From Sphingobacteriales bacterium (GTDB lineage: Bacteria; Bacteroidota; Bacteroidia; Sphingobacteriales; Sphingobacteriaceae), in contig JANXOD010000008.1 of assembly GCA_025353765.1 (NCBI GenBank), forward strand, positions 434,001-498,000: a stretch of DNA of 64,000 nt, read 5' to 3'. Shown here in pieces: positions 16,669-24,667 of the stretch. Position numbers and translations under genes: made by a program. The notes beneath the pieces are model-generated. The model saw only the letters and a list, made by a program, of their open reading frames with translations. It had not been told where the DNA came from and did not search any database. Each line of letters opens with the position of its first letter. Position 1 is the first letter of the stretch.

Positions 16669-17985
16669 TTGAAACTTCAACTTAAACTTGCTTTATATAA
16701 TACCATTACAAAAATTGCAATTATAGCAGTTTTAGCTTTTTTTATATTGATTTTCATGAATAGCATATCTGTTAACCATATTCAGCAACGGTTAATTGAT
16801 AAAAAGAATAAACTGGTTTCCAATCTCTCTGATATGGAGATAAACGATCTTTTAACCCACCAAAAAACGTTTACTGATTACAACATATTAAAAGAGGAAT
16901 ACATCATACTTAAACAAGCAGAAAATGTAGATACTCTTGGTAAAAAAGAAAGCTTTAGTCAGGAAGAGAGAGAAATTGAAGGTAATACACAAGAGTACCA
17001 GATATTAACCGAAAAATTTGTATTTGAAGACAGAAAATACCAATTAGAAATTGGAGAAACCATGGCTGCAGTTGAACAACTGGAGCACACCATATTATAC
17101 TTCACCCTATTCATTCTTATTGTTTCGGTAGGTTTATCTTTAATTGCAGATTTTGCATTTACTCGTTTTTTACTAGCTCCATTCTATAGAATAATTGATC
17201 AGAAACTAAATAAAGTAGATGATCCAATGCATTATGATTACGAGCCTGTAAAAACATCTACACAGGATTTTCGTGAGCTTGATGCCAGCATAAATTCCCT
17301 TATGGCTAAAATTGCTGATATTTTCCTGATCGAAAAACAGTTTATAGCCAATGTATCACATGAACTTTTAACTCCTATTTCTATTTTAAATACTCGTTTA
17401 GAAAACCTGCTTAATGATGAACAGTTATCCCGTGAAGGAGAGAATAAACTTTTTGCTTCCTTAAAAACGCTTAATCGTTTAAAAGCCATAATTAATAGCC
17501 TCTTATTAATTTCGAGGGTTGAAAATAATCAATTTAGTAAAACTGATGAAATTTCTATTATTAAAATGATAACTGAAGTTCATGAAGAACTGGAAGATCG
17601 TTTGACAGATATGAATTTAAGTTTTGGGATGAATTTATCTGAAGATTTTATATTTACGGGCAATAAATCTTTAATACATATTTTATTGATGAACCTCATA
17701 AACAACGCCATTAAATATAACAGGCAACAGGGTTCCATTCAAATAAGTGGAAAAAAGAATGATGAGCAATTTGAACTCATCATCAGTGATACCGGGCTTG
17801 GTATGAAAACCGAAGAAATAGAAAAAGCATTTAGCCGTTTTGAAAAACTTCAATCCGAAAAAAAGGATAGTTACGGCCTTGGATTAGCTATTGTTAGAAG
17901 TATTGCTGCTTTCCATCAAATCAAAATTGATATTAAATCTGATATTGATAAGGGAACTCGGGTTCATTTGTATTTCAGTTTATAA
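16669..17985 (+). CDS. sensor histidine kinase
   Basis: Membrane sensor kinase partner of the preceding regulator, starting at TTG (MKLQLKL). A first membrane helix lies at about 12-32, a sensor segment of about 110 residues follows, and a second helix lies at about 140-165. The HisKA motif NVSHELLTPIS carries the phosphorylated H231. The ATPase domain shows N-box NLINNAIKYN, DTGLGM and YGLGLAIV. The 438 residues are usual for this class. The periplasmic sensor part is short and has no recognised domain, so the stimulus is unknown; the downstream exported Lys-rich protein is a plausible target or accessory. Confidence 0.93.
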   Translation: MKLQLKLALYNTITKIAIIAVLAFFILIFMNSISVNHIQQRLIDKKNKLVSNLSDMEINDLLTHQKTFTDYNILKEEYIILKQAENVDTLGKKESFSQEEREIEGNTQEYQILTEKFVFEDRKYQLEIGETMAAVEQLEHTILYFTLFILIVSVGLSLIADFAFTRFLLAPFYRIIDQKLNKVDDPMHYDYEPVKTSTQDFRELDASINSLMAKIADIFLIEKQFIANVSHELLTPISILNTRLENLLNDEQLSREGENKLFASLKTLNRLKAIINSLLLISRVENNQFSKTDEISIIKMITEVHEELEDRLTDMNLSFGMNLSEDFIFTGNKSLIHILLMNLINNAIKYNRQQGSIQISGKKNDEQFELIISDTGLGMKTEEIEKAFSRFEKLQSEKKDSYGLGLAIVRSIAAFHQIKIDIKSDIDKGTRVHLYFSL

Positions 17986-18017
17986 AGCACAATCTGAAAC
18001 AATAGACTTATTTTTTC

Positions 18018-18054
18018 TTCACTTAATCTTCATATAGTTAATGCAACTTTGATT
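18018..18054 (+). promoter_or_regulatory. candidate response-regulator site and promoter before the Lys-rich protein
   Basis: TTCA occurs at 18018-18021 and again at 18029-18032, an 11-base step typical of tandem OmpR-family half-sites, followed by CAACTTTG (18047-18054), one mismatch from the -7 consensus. It lies between the kinase stop and the 18086 gene. Binding by the neighbouring regulator is inference. Confidence 0.3.
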
Positions 18055-18085
18055 AACAAATCAAACAAAATTAAATTTTAATATC

Positions 18086-18355
18086 ATGAAAAAAACAATT
18101 TTAGCTCTTGCACTAGTAGCATCTACTATAGGAGCATTTGCAACTCAAGCCCCAAAAACTACTGCTGCTAAACCTAAAATGGAAGCTGCTAAACCTGCTA
18201 CTACCCCAAAACAAAAAATGGAAACTGCAAAACCAGTTGTTGCTGCAAAACCGGTAACTGCTAAAAAAGCAAAAACAACTAAAAAAGTAGAAGCACCAAA
18301 AAGCACTGAAACAAAAAAAGTGACCACTCCAGCGCCAGCTAAAAAGAGTAAATAA
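18086..18355 (+). CDS. small exported Lys/Ala/Thr/Pro-rich protein
   Basis: The 89-residue product begins with a clear signal peptide (MKKTILALALVASTIGAFA), after which nearly every residue is Lys, Ala, Thr, Pro or Val in imperfect repeats such as AAKPKMEAAKPATTPK. It is highly basic and probably unstructured, resembling small periplasmic proteins that bind polyanions. No enzymatic family is recognised. It follows the histidine kinase gene by 100 bases and has its own strong terminator. It may be controlled by that system, as in other loci where a two-component pair drives a small exported protein. Confidence 0.75.
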   Translation: MKKTILALALVASTIGAFATQAPKTTAAKPKMEAAKPATTPKQKMETAKPVVAAKPVTAKKAKTTKKVEAPKSTETKKVTTPAPAKKSK

Positions 18356-18394
18356 TCATTCAGTTTAAGTTTCGGTTAAATTGATTACATAGGA

Positions 18395-18424
18395 GCCGTC
18401 TGTAAATTTACAGGCGGCTTTTGT
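18395..18424. terminator. terminator between Lys-rich protein and DUF58 gene
   Basis: GCCGTCTGTAAA and TTTACAGGCGGC pair over 12 positions with one G-T pair and are followed by TTTTG. It lies between two convergent genes. Confidence 0.85.
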
Positions 18425-18425
18425 A

Positions 18426-19349
18426 TTATGCCATTTTTTGGCGCTTTATTAAGTAAGCCTGCAAAACAGGATAAAACCCCGAATGTATATCAGCATCAAC
18501 CAAATCAATTTTATACTGGGCACATTTTAACTGCAATTCTTTATAGTAAGATTGCACTCCCTGTAAATAGGTTTCTTTTATATTGTTAGGATGCAGTTTT
18601 AGCTCTTCTCCGCTCTCCATATCAATAAAATGATAAGGGCGGTTATCAAAATTAAAATCAAGCTCTTTTTGATAATCAAGCACATTAAAAATAACTATTT
18701 CATGCTTATTATGTTTCAAATGCTGCATAGCAGAAAAAATCTCCGTTAATTGATCTTCCGAAGTTCCTCCTTCCAGCATATCACTAAAAATAATAATCAA
18801 AGACCGTTTATGAATCTGTTCTGCTATTTCATGCAAAGCAGATGCTAATGCTGTACCCTGGCCATGCTTATTTCGCAGCATTAATTTTTCCAGCTCGGCA
18901 AATAAATATTTTTGGTGTACGACCGTAGATTTAGCCGGAGTTGTAAATTCCAGATGATCAGAAAAGCAACTTAATCCAAATGCATCACGCTGCTTTTTTA
19001 ATAAATACATCAGCGAAGCAGCAGAATAAACAGAAAACAAAAGCTTATTAAAATCTTTTTCAGGATAATACATAGATGAAGACACATCTAATACCAACTG
19101 GCATCGCAAATTGGTTTCTTCTTCAAAACGCTTCACAAAAAGCTTATCCGTTTTGCCATATAATTTCCAATCTATATTCTTAACAGATTCGCCATTATTA
19201 TACAGTCGATGCTCAGCAAATTCTACCGAAAATCCATGAAACGGACTTTTATGTAGGCCCGTAATAAAGCCTTCTACCACCTGGCGGGCAAGCAATTCAA
19301 GGTTACCGAAATCCTGCAGATCTTTATAATTATTCAAATTTGCTTGCAT
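18426..19349 (-). CDS. DUF58 domain protein with von Willebrand-like fold
   Basis: Protein of the DUF58 family, usually encoded with MoxR AAA ATPases and von Willebrand A proteins in Bacteroidota. The signature GLHKSPFHGFSVEFAEHRLYNNGE and DIKLYGKTDKLFVKRFEEET are visible, with VNIDWKLY-like wording at 57-63 and the VWA-like strand LVLDVSSSMYYP, which carries the metal-site DxSxS. The 307 residues and absence of a membrane segment fit the soluble subgroup. The expected MoxR gene is not adjacent here, so this copy stands alone. Function in complex maturation is known only by association. Confidence 0.9.
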   Translation of the reverse strand: MQANLNNYKDLQDFGNLELLARQVVEGFITGLHKSPFHGFSVEFAEHRLYNNGESVKNIDWKLYGKTDKLFVKRFEEETNLRCQLVLDVSSSMYYPEKDFNKLLFSVYSAASLMYLLKKQRDAFGLSCFSDHLEFTTPAKSTVVHQKYLFAELEKLMLRNKHGQGTALASALHEIAEQIHKRSLIIIFSDMLEGGTSEDQLTEIFSAMQHLKHNKHEIVIFNVLDYQKELDFNFDNRPYHFIDMESGEELKLHPNNIKETYLQGVQSYYKELQLKCAQYKIDLVDADIHSGFYPVLQAYLIKRQKMA

Positions 19350-19691
19350 GCTTCTAAAATACTAATAATTGTGGATGTAGGAGTAAATGAGAGAAGGATT
19401 GAATGACAGAATGGGAGAATGAAAGAAAGCTATATTTTTAAACTAGTTCCTCAAAACCCATGTCCTTCCGAATGAGTGATAACGAAGAGGAAACATATTT
19501 TATGTTTAAAATAAATTATCGGTAATAACACAAACTAAGTTCTCTCACCTTGCAGGTTCGAGATGACATAATCGAATTAGTGAAGGAAGGAAGGAATTTT
19601 CAAATCTTAACTTTCCAACATTCTGTAATGCGTTGCAAATTATTAAAACAGAATAATTAGTTTTATATCCTAAAACTAACCAAATAAAACC
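19350..19691. other. intergenic region with purine-rich degenerate repeat
   Basis: No gene is supported in these 342 bases. Around 19390-19440 purine-rich eight-base blocks (GATTGAAT, GACAGAAT, GGGAGAAT, GAAAGAAA) follow each other. Further on, fragments such as CTCTCACCTTGCAGGTTCG resemble scattered extragenic repeats. The promoter of the peptidase gene should lie at the right end, but no clear -7 box was seen. Confidence 0.5.
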
Positions 19692-21836
19692 ATGAAGCTA
19701 AATGTTGCTGGAATCGCCTTTTTTGCGGGTGCTCTAACTTTTTCAATGTCGGCCTTAGCGCAGCAAAAGAAAGAGTTAACCTTTAATGAAGTTTTTGTAA
19801 AGGCTCCAAAAGAAATTATTAAGCCCATGCCGATTCAAAAAGGATGGGCAGATAATACACATTACATTGAATATCGTGGTGAAGGGCAAACGAACCCTTT
19901 TACGGTTGATGCTAAAACCGGCAACGCTGTACCTTCTGCACCTGCACAAGTGAATGAAGCGAGCGTAAGTGTAAAGGATAAAAATCTTTTTTACAAAGAT
20001 GCATCCAGTAAAGAAACACAACTGACCAAAGATACGCTGGAAGAAAAAAATCCAACCTTATCGCCGGATTGCAAACAAGTAGCTTTTACACGCAAAAACG
20101 ACCTATATTCTGTGGATATAAACAGCGGGAAGGAAACACGTTATAGTACAGATGGATCTGATGTGGTTTATAACGGTTGGGCTTCATGGGTTTATTATGA
20201 AGAGATCTTAGGCAGACCAACAAAGTATAAAGCATTTTGGTGGAGTCCGGATAGTAAACAAATCGCATTTATGCATTTTGATGATTCGCAGGTTCCTGTT
20301 TTCCCAATATATAATTCTAATGGTCAGCATGGGTTTTTAGAAAATACCCGGTATCCTGAATGTGGTGATAAAAACCCGGAAGTGAAAATGGGCATTGTAA
20401 CCGCAGGCAAAACCGGAACTGTTTGGACAGATTTTAATCCCAAAGACGACCAATATTTTGGAACTCCTTTCTGGATGGCAGATAGCAAAACATTATGGAT
20501 GCAATGGATGAACCGCGATCAAAATGATCTGATCATTTATTCTGTAAAACCTGCCAATGGCAGCAAAAGTATTATTTATGAAGAGAAACAAAAAACCTGG
20601 GTAGACTGGTTTGATGATATGTATTTCCTTAAAAATGGTCAGGGCTTTATTCTTCGCAGTGATAAAACCGGATGGGGCCATTTCTACTATATGGATTTAA
20701 CCGGGAAATTAAAAAAGCAATTAACTTCCGGAAACTGGCGGGTTGCTGATTTGCTCTTAGTAGATGAGAAAGCCCAGAAAATATTCTTCACAGCCCGTAA
20801 AGAAGCTTCTACCCGTTTTGATTTGTATAAAGTGAGTTTAAAAGGCGGAGAACCTAAGCGTTTAACGTTTGGAGATTATGATCATACTGTAAGCCTATCG
20901 CCGGATGGCAGCTATTTTATAACCACGTATTCTAATTTGCACAGTCCCATTAAAACGGCTCTTTTGGATAGAAACGGAAAGCTAATTCGTGAACTGGCCA
21001 GCTCACAAGGTGCTGAATATGCAAATTATAACTTGCCTAAAACAGACTTGGTTTATTACAAAACCCGCGACGGATTAGATTTACCGATGACCGTTACCCT
21101 GCCTTTAAATTTTGATAAGAATAAAAAATATCCCTTATGGATTTCTATTTACGGTGGCCCGGATGCAGGAACGGTTTACGACAGATGGAAAAGTCCGCTT
21201 GGGCAAAATTACTGGTGGGCAAAAGAAGGTATGATTCAAGTGGCTATTGATAATCGCAGTGCCGGACATCTAGGTAAAACTGGCATGAATTACATTTATC
21301 GCCAATTAGGCAAATATGAAATTGATGATTATATAGATGCCGTAAATTCTTTAAAAGCTAAGGGAAACATAGATGAAAATAAGGTTGGCATTACCGGCGG
21401 AAGTTTTGGAGGATATATAACTGCTATGGCTTTAACCTATGGAGCAGATGTATTTACACATGGTATAGCTATGTTTTCTCCTACAGATTGGGCTTTGTAT
21501 GATACGCATTATACAGAAAGATACATGGACAAACCACAAGATAATCCCGAAGGATATAAACTGACTTCACCCCTAACCTATGCTGATAAATTAAAAGGAA
21601 AATTCCGCATTGTACATGGTACGATGGATGATAATGTACATATGCAAAACAGCATCCAACTCGTAAATAAACTGGAAGATTTAAATAAGCATTTTGAATT
21701 TATGCTCTACCCGGGTGAACGTCATGGTTTTAGGGGCCTAAAAGCCCGCCACAGCAGCCAGGAAACCACCCGCTTTTTATATAAAGATTTTCTGGAGAAA
21801 CCTCTTCCGGTGGATTTTTTGGAATATTGGAAGTAA
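19692..21836 (+). CDS. dipeptidyl peptidase IV, S9 family
   Basis: Exported prolyl dipeptidyl peptidase, which removes X-Pro or X-Ala dipeptides from peptides in the periplasm or at the surface. A signal peptide (to ALAQ at about 24) precedes an eight-bladed propeller with VYNGWASWVYYEEILGRP, the double-Glu substrate anchor of DPP IV. The alpha/beta hydrolase domain carries the nucleophile S571 in GGSFGGY, the acid in GTMDDNVH (D646/D647) and H678 in ERHGF. The 714 residues match bacterial DPP IV. It is monocistronic and ends near a hairpin. Confidence 0.93.
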   Translation: MKLNVAGIAFFAGALTFSMSALAQQKKELTFNEVFVKAPKEIIKPMPIQKGWADNTHYIEYRGEGQTNPFTVDAKTGNAVPSAPAQVNEASVSVKDKNLFYKDASSKETQLTKDTLEEKNPTLSPDCKQVAFTRKNDLYSVDINSGKETRYSTDGSDVVYNGWASWVYYEEILGRPTKYKAFWWSPDSKQIAFMHFDDSQVPVFPIYNSNGQHGFLENTRYPECGDKNPEVKMGIVTAGKTGTVWTDFNPKDDQYFGTPFWMADSKTLWMQWMNRDQNDLIIYSVKPANGSKSIIYEEKQKTWVDWFDDMYFLKNGQGFILRSDKTGWGHFYYMDLTGKLKKQLTSGNWRVADLLLVDEKAQKIFFTARKEASTRFDLYKVSLKGGEPKRLTFGDYDHTVSLSPDGSYFITTYSNLHSPIKTALLDRNGKLIRELASSQGAEYANYNLPKTDLVYYKTRDGLDLPMTVTLPLNFDKNKKYPLWISIYGGPDAGTVYDRWKSPLGQNYWWAKEGMIQVAIDNRSAGHLGKTGMNYIYRQLGKYEIDDYIDAVNSLKAKGNIDENKVGITGGSFGGYITAMALTYGADVFTHGIAMFSPTDWALYDTHYTERYMDKPQDNPEGYKLTSPLTYADKLKGKFRIVHGTMDDNVHMQNSIQLVNKLEDLNKHFEFMLYPGERHGFRGLKARHSSQETTRFLYKDFLEKPLPVDFLEYWK

Positions 21837-21850
21837 TATTTATCGTAACT

Positions 21851-21875
21851 CTCGGAGGTTTTTGAAACCTCTGAG
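21851..21875. repeat. hairpin after the DPP IV gene
   Basis: CTCGGAGGTTT and AAACCTCTGAG pair over 11 positions with one G-T pair around a TTG loop. No T-run follows. It resembles the extragenic hairpin at 7343 in shape but not in sequence. Confidence 0.55.
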
Positions 21876-21924
21876 GGTTTACCTTTTGGCTTCAGTTTTC
21901 AAACTAAATTTAACAGATAAATAA

Positions 21925-22164
21925 ATGATAGGTAAAGGCTGGTTTATTTTCATTTTCTCGTTTATAATCTCGTTTATTTGGGGGATTACCTTACTTTATT
22001 TGATTTATACGATTATAATTTTTTTATTCCCGGCGAAAACACCTGATGGGTTACATGGTCTAATGCCTATCGGGCAACTGTTCTTCAGTATTGTTCTAAC
22101 AGTTCCCTTAAGTATCCTGTTTTTAGTTTTTATCTTTAAGAAATTGAAAAGAAAATATCTATAG
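21925..22164 (+). CDS. small membrane protein, unknown function
   Basis: The 79 residues contain two long hydrophobic helices (about 5-37 and 48-70) with a short loop (AKTPDGLHGLMPIGQ) and a basic end KKLKRKYL, so both ends are probably cytosolic. No family is recognised. The start is ATG after an A-rich leader. It opens a stretch of orphan genes separated by repeats. Confidence 0.6.
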   Translation: MIGKGWFIFIFSFIISFIWGITLLYLIYTIIIFLFPAKTPDGLHGLMPIGQLFFSIVLTVPLSILFLVFIFKKLKRKYL

Positions 22165-22185
22165 CTTGCTTAGCCAATTTTGAAT

Positions 22186-22300
22186 TTTCTTGTCCAGATT
22201 TGCAATCGGTGTGCTTGTCTGAATTTGTAACTTGTGTGCTTGTCTAGATTTGTAATCCGAACTTAACATAAAATAAGGATTTGCAATCCGATACTTAATA
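22186..22300. repeat. direct repeats with GGATT-TGC-AATCC mini-hairpins (copy 1)
   Basis: Three steps of about 25 bases beginning CTTGTC are followed by a unit of about 55 bases (22239-22297). The unit contains two versions of GATTTGYAATCCG 31 bases apart. GGATT and AATCC can pair around a three-base loop. The same unit occurs twice at 23713-23829. Confidence 0.75.
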
Positions 22301-22351
22301 TTTATGAGGTATTGCAAATCCCAAACGAACGAATGCAATAATTATGAACAG

Positions 22352-22816
22352 ATGAGAAAATATTTAAGCATGATTAGTTTGGTTTTAACTTTAGCGTCTT
22401 TTAATAGTAAAGCGCAAACTTCAAAAGCTAGTTCTGAACAAAAGGTTTTTCAAGATATACAAGAATCTCATATTGATGCGAATGTGCCAGACTCGGCACA
22501 ATTCAACAGCTTATTAAAAAGAGACCTTCAAAAATACTTTTATCCTGAATATGGGGAAATAACTGTTAAATGGGATTTTTTGCGCAATGGCCCAACTCAA
22601 ACCGGGGTTTCTTATCCTAAATATTATTTATGGGTTAAAATTAGTAAAGAAGAAGAATTAGTAAGCGAGGGCGCAGTTCGTATTGCTGCCATTGAAAAAA
22701 CAAGTTTTGATGTTACCAATTACATTGAGATTGGTGAAATTAGAAATAAGAGTAAGGACATTTATACCATTTTTCCAAAAGCTGTATGTGAAAAAATTGA
22801 AAGCAGATTAAAATAA
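22352..22816 (+). CDS. small secreted protein of unknown function
   Basis: The ATG at 22352 gives a signal peptide (MRKYLSMISLVLTLASFNSKAQ) and a mature protein of about 130 residues; a start 16 codons upstream lies inside a repeat and would hide the signal. The mature part has ITVKWDFLRNGPTQTGVSYPKYYLWVKI, suggesting a small beta-rich domain. No family is recognised. Flanking repeats isolate it from neighbours. Confidence 0.7.
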   Translation: MRKYLSMISLVLTLASFNSKAQTSKASSEQKVFQDIQESHIDANVPDSAQFNSLLKRDLQKYFYPEYGEITVKWDFLRNGPTQTGVSYPKYYLWVKISKEEELVSEGAVRIAAIEKTSFDVTNYIEIGEIRNKSKDIYTIFPKAVCEKIESRLK

Positions 22817-22898
22817 ATGAAGTTACTTGATTAAATCAGAGAAATTCCCACCGAAGCTATAATTTATATTTTATCATTAATGATCTAAATTTAATCTT

Positions 22899-23582
22899 AT
22901 GAGATTATCTGTATTTTTTATACTCTTTACAGCATCACTAAATGTATTCTCTCAATCTGGCTATAGGAAAGAAATTGAAATACGTGAATCACCACTAAAT
23001 ATTCTGGAATATTATCTCATCATTCCGGGTCAACCTTATCATCATTGGCTTCATAAGGAAGATGACGACTTTACGGAATTTGAATTCAGAAAGATGTATT
23101 TGAGACCCATGCCCGGCATGAAAATCAGTATTGATACTAAAAATGCTTTTATGAGTATCATTGATAACACCTCCGAATTGAGTTATCAAATGCAGATATG
23201 CTATTTTAAACAAGCCGATGGAAGTAAAATTATTGGCATTTATGAAGATCAAACGGGTGGGGATTGCGATTCAAGGTCATTAATTTTTTATAGATATATT
23301 CATAAAAAATTTATTGATGTCACTAAAAATGTGATGCCTGAAATAATATTAAAAGACTTTTGCCCTATGGCTTATAATTTACATTACAACATGTTTGAGA
23401 CAGTATATCGTCTTCCAAGAACCGGAACAACCATCAAAGTTAAAGCCCAGCCTCTTTGCGGACAAGATGAACGAATAAGAATGGGAAGCGTTAAATATTA
23501 TGAATATTTTAATAAATTAAAATGTAATTTATTGGAACTGACATGGAATAAGAGAACGGGCACTTTCACCATTAGAAATTAA
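22899..23582 (+). CDS. secreted protein of unknown function
   Basis: The 227-residue product begins with a signal peptide (MRLSVFFILFTASLNVFSQ), then a beta-rich domain with YHHWLHKEDDDFTEFEFRKMY and two cysteines (GGDCDSRS and QPLCGQDE) that could form a disulfide with others. The ending ELTWNKRTGTFTIRN is typical of a final beta hairpin. It lies 82 bases after the previous secreted protein gene in the same direction. No family is recognised. Confidence 0.7.
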   Translation: MRLSVFFILFTASLNVFSQSGYRKEIEIRESPLNILEYYLIIPGQPYHHWLHKEDDDFTEFEFRKMYLRPMPGMKISIDTKNAFMSIIDNTSELSYQMQICYFKQADGSKIIGIYEDQTGGDCDSRSLIFYRYIHKKFIDVTKNVMPEIILKDFCPMAYNLHYNMFETVYRLPRTGTTIKVKAQPLCGQDERIRMGSVKYYEYFNKLKCNLLELTWNKRTGTFTIRN

Positions 23583-23712
23583 TTTTTCTTCTTAGCTGTC
23601 GAGTGTTTCTCATATAATAGCTCTTGGCTTTTAGATTTTAAGGAAGATGGGGGTTGCTAGGAAACTCATTTCAGGACAAGACAGTTCATGCTTGGAGGCT
23701 CCTCATACTTAC

Positions 23713-23829
23713 TTGTTTAAATTTGCAATCCGGACTTAACATAAAGCAAGGATTTGAAATCTAACTTTGCTTGTCCGGATTTGTAATTCGGGCTTAATAT
23801 AAATTAAGGATTTGCAATCCGAATATTAC
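23713..23829. repeat. direct repeats with GGATT-TGC-AATCC mini-hairpins (copies 2 and 3)
   Basis: Two tandem copies (23713-23770 and 23771-23829) of the 55-58-base unit seen at 22239. Each begins CTTGT, contains ATTTGYAATYCGG, CTTAAYATAAA and ends GGATTTG-AAT. The rest of the 389-base gap 23583-23971 shows CTTGGAGGCTCCTC, related to the hairpin at 24463, and no gene. Confidence 0.75.
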
Positions 23830-23971
23830 GGGCATTAAGAATAAAATTAACGAAGGGATTTCTATATTTCCTTACATTAACTGTTGTTGATTGGGTAGAT
23901 ATTTGAGCCCCGATTAAATATAGAAAAGGAATAAATAATTTTACTACGTGTTTTTAACAAAAGTTACCATA

Positions 23972-24343
23972 ATGATGAGTATCAATGCCCAATCACTTAA
24001 ACAACTTCATATGCTAGTATATAATAAGATCTGGATGGAATATGGATTTCTTAGTAAGGAGCAATTAGATGAGCAATATAATAAACATATGGAAGCAAAA
24101 TCATTTCCAGAAAATGATGTATATGGAAATATACATACTGAACATTTAAGACATGAATCGTTTTTAAGAATAGTAAAGGAGCGCCAGTTTTTTACAGATG
24201 AAGAGGTAAGTAGAATAATAGAATTAGTTGAGGTTGATGATGATATCCTTATGGCAAAAAACGTTTTTGTTTATTTAATAGAGGAAAATAAACTTAATCT
24301 AAAACAACTTAAGAAAATAAAAAAAGCACTAGGAGAACTATAG
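23972..24343 (+). CDS. hypothetical soluble protein
   Basis: Family not recognised. I chose the ATG at 23972 (123 residues, MMSINAQSLKQLHMLVYNKIW); a GTG eight codons upstream is open. The protein is soluble, acidic and helical, with a C-terminal stretch (EVDDDILMAKNVFVYLIEENKLNLKQLKKIKKALG) that reads like a helical bundle. Its base composition is lower in GC than the core genes and it is bordered by repeats on both sides, which fits an accessory gene. Confidence 0.65.
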   Translation: MMSINAQSLKQLHMLVYNKIWMEYGFLSKEQLDEQYNKHMEAKSFPENDVYGNIHTEHLRHESFLRIVKERQFFTDEEVSRIIELVEVDDDILMAKNVFVYLIEENKLNLKQLKKIKKALGEL

Positions 24344-24462
24344 GTTCTAAATCATCATCCCTTTTAGCACAAGTTTGCCACTCGTACTCCTTTCTCTTCC
24401 GCTAACTATATGCCAGGCTAATTCTTCAAAACAATTACTTGTCGGGTTACACCTGAGACCTT

Positions 24463-24487
24463 CATGATTGGAAGCTCCTCAATCATG
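24463..24487. repeat. hairpin in the 24344-24667 gap
   Basis: CATGATTG and CAATCATG pair over 8 bases around GAAGCTCCT. The loop motif ATTGGAAGCTCCTC is repeated about 50 bases further on. The rest of the 324-base gap shows no supported gene. Confidence 0.5.
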
Positions 24488-24667
24488 CCTGAGGCCTTAA
24501 TTACTATAATTGGAAGCTCCTCCGGCGATTTTGCAGTGTTAATTTAGATCAATAAACTTTCGTACATTAGGTGTTAGTGGTTTGCTAAAATACACATACA
24601 ATGATGATAAACGATGACATCGAAAATTTTGGTTTTAACACTCAGACAAAAACATCCAGTAAACAAA

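Noticed and set aside
24614-24667. Alternative start at 24614 for the frameshifted gene
   Set aside because: The added 18 residues (MTSKILVLTLRQKHPVNK) do not look like part of the domain, and another frame is equally open there; the start at 24668 is preferred.
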